A stretch of DNA of 35,068 bases from Saccharothrix coeruleofusca (lineage in GTDB: Bacteria; Actinomycetota; Actinomycetes; Mycobacteriales; Pseudonocardiaceae), in assembly GCF_014648515.1 (NCBI RefSeq), contig NZ_BMRG01000001.1, forward strand, positions 529,669-564,736, given 5' to 3'. Positions 31,784-35,068 of the stretch are shown piece after piece. Positions within the stretch are counted from its first letter, which is position 1, and every line of letters begins with the position of its first letter. The notes under the pieces are model-generated. The model made no database searches, had not been told where the DNA came from, and worked only from the letters and a program-made list of their open reading frames with translations. A program made the translations under genes and the position numbers.

Positions 31784-32701
31784 TCAGGCGCCGCGGCCTT
31801 CGCGGATGCGGGCGACCCACTCGGCGGCGGCGACGAACTCGGCGTTGTCCGCGGCCGGGGCAGGACTGCCTTCGACCGCCTTGGGGTACGAGCCGAGGAA
31901 GCGGGTCCGCGGGCAGTGCCTGCGCAGGGCGGCCAGCGCGTCGCCCACCCTGGGCTCGGCCACGTGGCCGTCGAAGTCGACGTAGAACCGGTACTCGCCG
32001 AGCTTGCCCTTGGTGGGCCGGGACTCGATGCGGGTCAGGTTGATCCGCCGCAGCGCCAGCTCGGTCAGCACGTCGGACAGCACGCCCACCCGGTCCGGCG
32101 CGGTGACCACGATCGAGGTGCGGTCGCGTCCGGTCGGCCCCGGCACCACTCCCGGCGGCCGGACCAGCAGGAAGCGGGTCTTGGCGTCGCTGACGTCCGC
32201 GACGTCGGAGGCGAGCACCTCCAGCGGGTAGTGGCGCACCGCGACGGGCGCGCTCACCGCGGCGTCGTAGTCACCGCGCAGCACGGCCACCGCTGCGGCC
32301 GAGGTGGACGTGGTGGCGACGACGGCCGCGTCCGGCAGGTTGGCGGCCAGCCAGTGCCGCACCTGGGCCAGCGCGTGCGGGTGACTGGCGACGGTCCGGA
32401 CCGGGCCGCCGTCGGGCCGCACGAGCACGCTGAACCGCACCGGCAGCACCGCCTCGGCCACCGCCACCAGCGGTTCGCCCTCGGCGAGGGCGTCCATGGT
32501 GGCGGGCACCGCGCCCTCCACCGAGTTCTCCACGGGCACGCACGCCCCGTCGGCCTCGCCGCGCCGGACCGCGTCCAGCGCGGCGGGCACGGTGTCGTGG
32601 GGCAGCAGCTCGGAGTCGACCTCGGAGTCCGCGGCGAAGCCGCGCGCGGCTTGCTCGGTGAACGTCCCCTGCGGTCCGAAGTACGCGATGCGCGGCAGCA
32701 C
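31784..32701 (-). CDS. pheA: Prephenate dehydratase
   Basis: 305-residue monofunctional enzyme converting prephenate to phenylpyruvate in phenylalanine synthesis. Dehydratase lobes cover about 3-185: RIAYFGPQGTFTEQAA, VPVENSVEGAVPATMDAL and the catalytic TRF at 175-177 (DAKTRFLLV). A C-terminal ACT domain (about 195-275) with the ESRP motif at 226-229 binds phenylalanine for feedback inhibition. No chorismate mutase domain is present, which is normal for actinobacteria. GTG start at 32701 with a -10 box six bases upstream, suggesting a leaderless mRNA. Same genomic neighbourhood as M. tuberculosis Rv3838c. Confidence 0.97.
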   Translation of the reverse strand: MLPRIAYFGPQGTFTEQAARGFAADSEVDSELLPHDTVPAALDAVRRGEADGACVPVENSVEGAVPATMDALAEGEPLVAVAEAVLPVRFSVLVRPDGGPVRTVASHPHALAQVRHWLAANLPDAAVVATTSTSAAAVAVLRGDYDAAVSAPVAVRHYPLEVLASDVADVSDAKTRFLLVRPPGVVPGPTGRDRTSIVVTAPDRVGVLSDVLTELALRRINLTRIESRPTKGKLGEYRFYVDFDGHVAEPRVGDALAALRRHCPRTRFLGSYPKAVEGSPAPAADNAEFVAAAEWVARIREGRGA

Positions 32702-32707
32702 CGGACC

Positions 32708-32713
32708 ACCATA
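32708..32713 (-). promoter_or_regulatory. -10 box TATGGT of pheA, leaderless-type
   Basis: Minus-strand TATGGT followed by 6 bases and the GTG at 32701. The response-regulator gene at 34002 has the same hexamer and spacing. Confidence 0.5.
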
Positions 32714-32803
32714 CGAGCCGCACTCGTGGTGATCACCGCTGAGGCGAGGATCACCCGACGGGGAGGTGCCCGCCCCGGTTCCGCCGGGAGTGCCTTGCCT
32801 GGA

Positions 32804-33415
32804 ATGCTTGTCCGCGTGTCCGCCGATACGGAGGGTGAGATCAGCGCTCCGGCTTCAGTTCCCCGTCTGGTGCTGTGCGCAGTGGACGAACCACTCGCAC
32901 GGGCGTGGCTCGGTGTGGCCGATGGCCGCGCCGGCGTGGAGGTGCACCGCGGTTCGGTGCTCGACATCGTGGCCGAGGCGGTGGTGAGCCCGGCCAACTC
33001 ATCGGGATGGATGCGCGGCGGCATAGACGCCGTGTACGCGCGAGCCTTCCCGTTCGTGGAGGACCACGTGCGCAGCGCCGTGCTGGCCCTGCACGGCGGC
33101 GAGCTGCCGGTGGGCGAGGCGCTGGTGGTGCCGACGGGCGAGCCGGAGCCGCAGTGGCTGATCAGCGCGCCGACCATGCGCACACCCGGTGAGCGGCTGC
33201 CCAGGGACACCGTGCACCCCTACCTGGCCGCGCGGGCGGTGCTGCGGCTGTGGCAGGGCGGCAGGCTGGACGACGGCCGTCCGCTGCGCCGGGCGATCCG
33301 CACGATCGCCATGCCCGGCCTGGGCACCGGGGTGGGCGGGGTGGCTCCGGAGACGTGCGCCCGCCAGGTCGCGGCGGCGTGGGACGAGGTGTTCAGCACG
33401 CTCCCCCGCCGGTAG
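32804..33415 (+). CDS. Macro domain protein, ADP-ribose-binding type
   Basis: 203 residues and nearly all macro domain: VHRGSVLDIVAEAVVSPANS (N-terminal strand and the Asn-containing loop), GWMRGGIDAVYARAF (the GGID/GGVD catalytic loop), GEALVVPTG, LISAPTM and IAMPGLGTGVGGVAPE (phosphate loop). Macro domains bind or hydrolyse ADP-ribose and its derivatives; this branch (seen in phage and bacterial proteins annotated as macro domain-like) may act on ADP-ribosylated protein or RNA. No partner ADP-ribosyltransferase is in the window. ATG at 32804, with an in-frame GTG at 32816 as an alternative. It is divergent from pheA by 102 bp. The DnaA-box cluster begins at its stop. Confidence 0.85.
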   Translation: MLVRVSADTEGEISAPASVPRLVLCAVDEPLARAWLGVADGRAGVEVHRGSVLDIVAEAVVSPANSSGWMRGGIDAVYARAFPFVEDHVRSAVLALHGGELPVGEALVVPTGEPEPQWLISAPTMRTPGERLPRDTVHPYLAARAVLRLWQGGRLDDGRPLRRAIRTIAMPGLGTGVGGVAPETCARQVAAAWDEVFSTLPRR

Positions 33416-33461
33416 TTGTGCACAACCTGTGGACAACATGCCCAGACTTGTGGACAACTAC
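33412..33461. other. Cluster of three DnaA-box-like sites in an inverted repeat
   Basis: Two perfect TTGTCCACA 9-mers (minus strand, at 33428-33436 and 33449-33457) and a palindrome GTTGTGCACAAC (33415-33426) containing TTGTGCACA on both strands lie within 43 bases. TTGTCCACA is the DnaA-box consensus in high-GC actinobacteria. The ends also pair: 33412-33425 with 33448-33461, 13 of 14 positions, so the same stretch could form a hairpin. It sits between convergent genes, ending and starting inside their stop codons. Confidence 0.6.
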
Positions 33462-33940
33462 CTCGGGGTGAGCCATCGTTCCAGGTCGAGCTCGTCGGTG
33501 ATGTGGATGCCGTAGTCCCCCACCGACGGGATCTCCGGCTTGAGCCTGCGGGCTTCGCGCACCGCGTCCGGGCGCAGCGCGGTGAGCCGGAACCCGCGCC
33601 GCTGGTAGAACCGCAGCGCGTCGAGGTTGTCGTTGGTGGTGGTGAGCCGGACGCGGGAGCAGCCGAGTTGACGGGCACGGTGCACGGCGGCCTCGACCAG
33701 CGAGGTGCCCACGCCCCGGCCCCTGCGTAACGCGTCTATCGTGACGATCTCCATGAAGCTGTCGTACGTGGTGTAGGTCAGCAGGCCGATCACCTGGTTC
33801 TGCTGCTCCACAAGGAAACCCGGCAGGCTCGCCGGGAAGAACACCTGGCCGTGTGCCACGGAGGTGTGCGCACCCCACAGCTCCAGCACCAGCCTGCCGA
33901 CGACGATCCGGTCGGCCTCCTCAATCGCGCGCACGAGCAT
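33458..33940 (-). CDS. GNAT family N-acetyltransferase
   Basis: 160 residues. Core motif A is ALRRGRGVGTSLVEAAVHRA (R-x-x-G-x-G), preceded by strand YDSFMEIVTID and followed by RVRLTTTNDNLDALRFYQRR with GFRLTAL, the motif B region of GNAT enzymes. It should acetylate a small molecule or a protein amine; substrate unknown. The C-terminal end (LKPEIPSVGDYGIHITDELDLE) is common in this branch of acetyltransferases. ATG at 33940. Transcribed alone, converging with the macro-domain gene and sharing the DnaA-box region at its 3' end. It is divergent from the response regulator by 61 bp. Confidence 0.9.
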   Translation of the reverse strand: MLVRAIEEADRIVVGRLVLELWGAHTSVAHGQVFFPASLPGFLVEQQNQVIGLLTYTTYDSFMEIVTIDALRRGRGVGTSLVEAAVHRARQLGCSRVRLTTTNDNLDALRFYQRRGFRLTALRPDAVREARRLKPEIPSVGDYGIHITDELDLERWLTPR

Positions 33941-33989
33941 TCCTGCACTGTCTTGGGTGACCGGGTGCGGCCGGTACCGGCATTCGACC

Positions 33990-33995
33990 TATGGT
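33990..33995 (+). promoter_or_regulatory. -10 box TATGGT of the response regulator, leaderless-type
   Basis: TATGGT (TANNNT) is followed by TGATTC and then the GTG at 34002, with no Shine-Dalgarno between. Confidence 0.5.
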
Positions 33996-34001
33996 TGATT
34001 C

Positions 34002-34631
34002 GTGACCATCCGCGTGCTGCTCGTGGACGACCACGAGGTGGTCCGTCGGGGCCTGCGTGAGCTGTTGGAGGACGAGGACGACATCAGCGTCGTGGCCGAG
34101 GCGGGCGGGGTGGCCGAGGCGCTGGTGCGGGCCGGGGCGTCCGAGCCGGACGTGGCCGTGGTGGACGTGCGGCTGCCCGACGGCGGCGGTGTCGAGCTGT
34201 GCCGGAGGCTGCGGGAGCTGCCCAGCCCGCCGCGGTGCCTGGTGCTGACCGCGTTCGACGACGAGGAGGCGCTGGTCGGGGCGATCACCGCGGGCGCGTC
34301 GGGCTACCTGCTCAAGCAGGTGCGCGGGCAGGACCTGGTGACCGCGGTGCGGGAGGTCGCGGCGGGCCGCTCGCTGCTGGACCCGGTGACCACCGCGCGG
34401 GTGCTGGACCGGCTGCGCAGGCCCCAGCGGGTGGACGCCCTGGACGCGCTGACCGAGCAGGAGCGGCGGGTGCTGGAGCTGATCGGCGAGGGCCTGTCCA
34501 ACCGGCAGATCGCCGAGCGCCTGTTCGTGGCGGAGAAGACGGTGAAGAACCACGTCACCGCCGTGCTGTCGAAGCTGGGCATGGAGCGCCGCACGCAGGC
34601 CGCCGCCTGGGTGGCCAGGCGGGGCATCTGA
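34002..34631 (+). CDS. NarL/LuxR-type response regulator (DevR-like)
   Basis: 209 residues. The receiver domain (1-120) has the acidic pair D9/D10, phospho-acceptor D55 (VVDVRLPD), T83 and K105. The C-terminal LuxR-type DNA-binding domain (about 145-205) shows LTEQERRVLELIGEGLSNRQIAERLFVAEKTVKNHVTAVLSKLG, read across residues 148-192. This places it in the NarL/FixJ group near DevR/DosR. GTG start at 34002 is supported by the -10 box at 33990. The next gene, a DevS-like histidine kinase, converges on it, so the two-component pair is not co-transcribed. Regulon unknown. Confidence 0.94.
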   Translation: MTIRVLLVDDHEVVRRGLRELLEDEDDISVVAEAGGVAEALVRAGASEPDVAVVDVRLPDGGGVELCRRLRELPSPPRCLVLTAFDDEEALVGAITAGASGYLLKQVRGQDLVTAVREVAAGRSLLDPVTTARVLDRLRRPQRVDALDALTEQERRVLELIGEGLSNRQIAERLFVAEKTVKNHVTAVLSKLGMERRTQAAAWVARRGI

Positions 34632-34652
34632 CCGGGGCCCGAATCCCCCGGT
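34631..34652. terminator. Hairpin between response regulator and histidine kinase
   Basis: ACCGGGG (34631-34637) pairs with CCCCGGT (34646-34652) around an 8-base loop. It fills the 21-bp gap between the two convergent stops and could end transcription in both directions. Confidence 0.5.
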
Positions 34653-35068
34653 TCAGCCCAGGGGCACGTGCCAGGTGACGGTGGTGCCGGTGCGCGGCGA
34701 CGAGGTGATCTCGCAGCCGCCGCCCGCCGCCAGCGCGCGTTCCTCCAGGTGCCGCAGGCCGCGCTTGGCCACGCCGCGCGGGATGCCGCAGCCGTCGTCG
34801 GCGACCTGGAGCACCAGCCTGTCCGCGTCGCGCTCCAGGCCGATCCGCACCCGGTGCGCGCCCGAGTGCCGCACCACGTTGGACAGCGCCTCGCGCAGCG
34901 CGGCGCGGGCGTGGTCGGCCAGCTCGGCGGGCACGTCCAGGAACTGGCCGCTGATGTCCACCTCGGGCTTGAAGCCCAGCAGCTCACCGGCCGTGCGCGC
35001 CTCGGCGTGCACCGAGTCCACCAGGTCGGTGTCGGTGGGCGCGCCGGGGTCGGCGCTGCGCAGCGCCC
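34653..35068 (-). CDS. Sensor histidine kinase, C-terminal ATPase region (5' end outside window)
   Basis: 138 residues of the C-terminal end are in the window; the frame is open to the right edge. The HATPase_c fold is visible: N-box REALSNVVRHSGA, then VRIGLERDADRLVLQVADDG, G1 box DDGCGIPRG, RGLRHLEERALAAGGG and G2-like TGTTVTWHVPLG. The HDxxN-box arrangement is that of the NarX/DevS (HisKA_3) class, which pairs with LuxR-type regulators such as the convergent neighbour. Sensor and dimerisation domains are outside the window, so the signal is unknown. Confidence 0.9.
   Translation of the reverse strand, partial: ALRSADPGAPTDTDLVDSVHAEARTAGELLGFKPEVDISGQFLDVPAELADHARAALREALSNVVRHSGAHRVRIGLERDADRLVLQVADDGCGIPRGVAKRGLRHLEERALAAGGGCEITSSPRTGTTVTWHVPLG

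Overview
The window is high-GC actinobacterial DNA, with dense GTG starts, strong GC bias at third codon positions and an XRE/DUF397 locus. It most resembles a Pseudonocardiales genome (Actinosynnema/Saccharothrix-like); that placement is inference from gene content. Two blocks match, from memory, the gene neighbourhoods of Mycobacterium tuberculosis Rv3778c-Rv3783 (cysteine-desulfurase-like protein, proteasome activator Bpa, Wzm/Wzt exporter, GlfT1) and Rv3834c-Rv3838c (serS, septum-formation protein, zincin, pheA). In M. tuberculosis these lie on the oriC side of the chromosome, so the window may be fairly close to the origin.

Layout. 1-4288: the end of a neutral zinc metallopeptidase, a secreted M28 aminopeptidase with a PA domain, a GNAT acetyltransferase, a quinone oxidoreductase and a SAM methyltransferase. 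4311-9915: a PLP-fold protein lacking the catalytic lysine, divergent from bpa, then a coiled-coil TylF-like methyltransferase, wzm, wzt and glfT1. 10001-12358: a small unknown protein and two tandem secreted SdrD-B-domain proteins, the second with a LASTG sortase signal. 12429-21167 (minus strand): UDP-galactopyranose mutase (glf), a second GlfT1-like glycosyltransferase, a GT4 enzyme, a membrane acyltransferase, GtrA, a GtrB-like polyprenyl-phosphate glycosyltransferase and a large polytopic membrane protein. Together 6250-21167 looks like a locus that makes, exports and decorates a galactofuranose-containing wall glycan. No arabinosyltransferase, no mycolate gene and no long GlfT2-type polymerase is present.

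21288-26007: a HAD phosphatase, a luciferase-like oxidoreductase, an L-2-hydroxyglutarate oxidase, a small operon with a nonsense-broken gene, and an XRE/DUF397 regulatory pair. 26169-29708 (minus strand): serS and a three-gene YjfM-YjfC-YjfL-like module. 29820-33940: septum-formation-type protein, zincin, unknown, pheA, macro-domain protein and GNAT. 34002-35068: a NarL-type response regulator facing a partial histidine kinase.

Non-coding signals worth attention: a six-unit 22-bp tandem array at 26031-26162 with a two-unit relative at 3501-3544; a paired 10-bp motif at exact 32-bp spacing after two unrelated genes; three DnaA-box-like 9-mers within 42 bp at 33416-33457; an exact 51-bp in-frame tandem duplication inside a glycosyltransferase gene; and eight transcription-unit starts with a TANNNT -10 box placed for leaderless mRNA. 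No gene-free stretch longer than 300 bases was found, and no tRNA, rRNA, insertion sequence or CRISPR array was recognised. All identifications come from reading motifs, without database searches.
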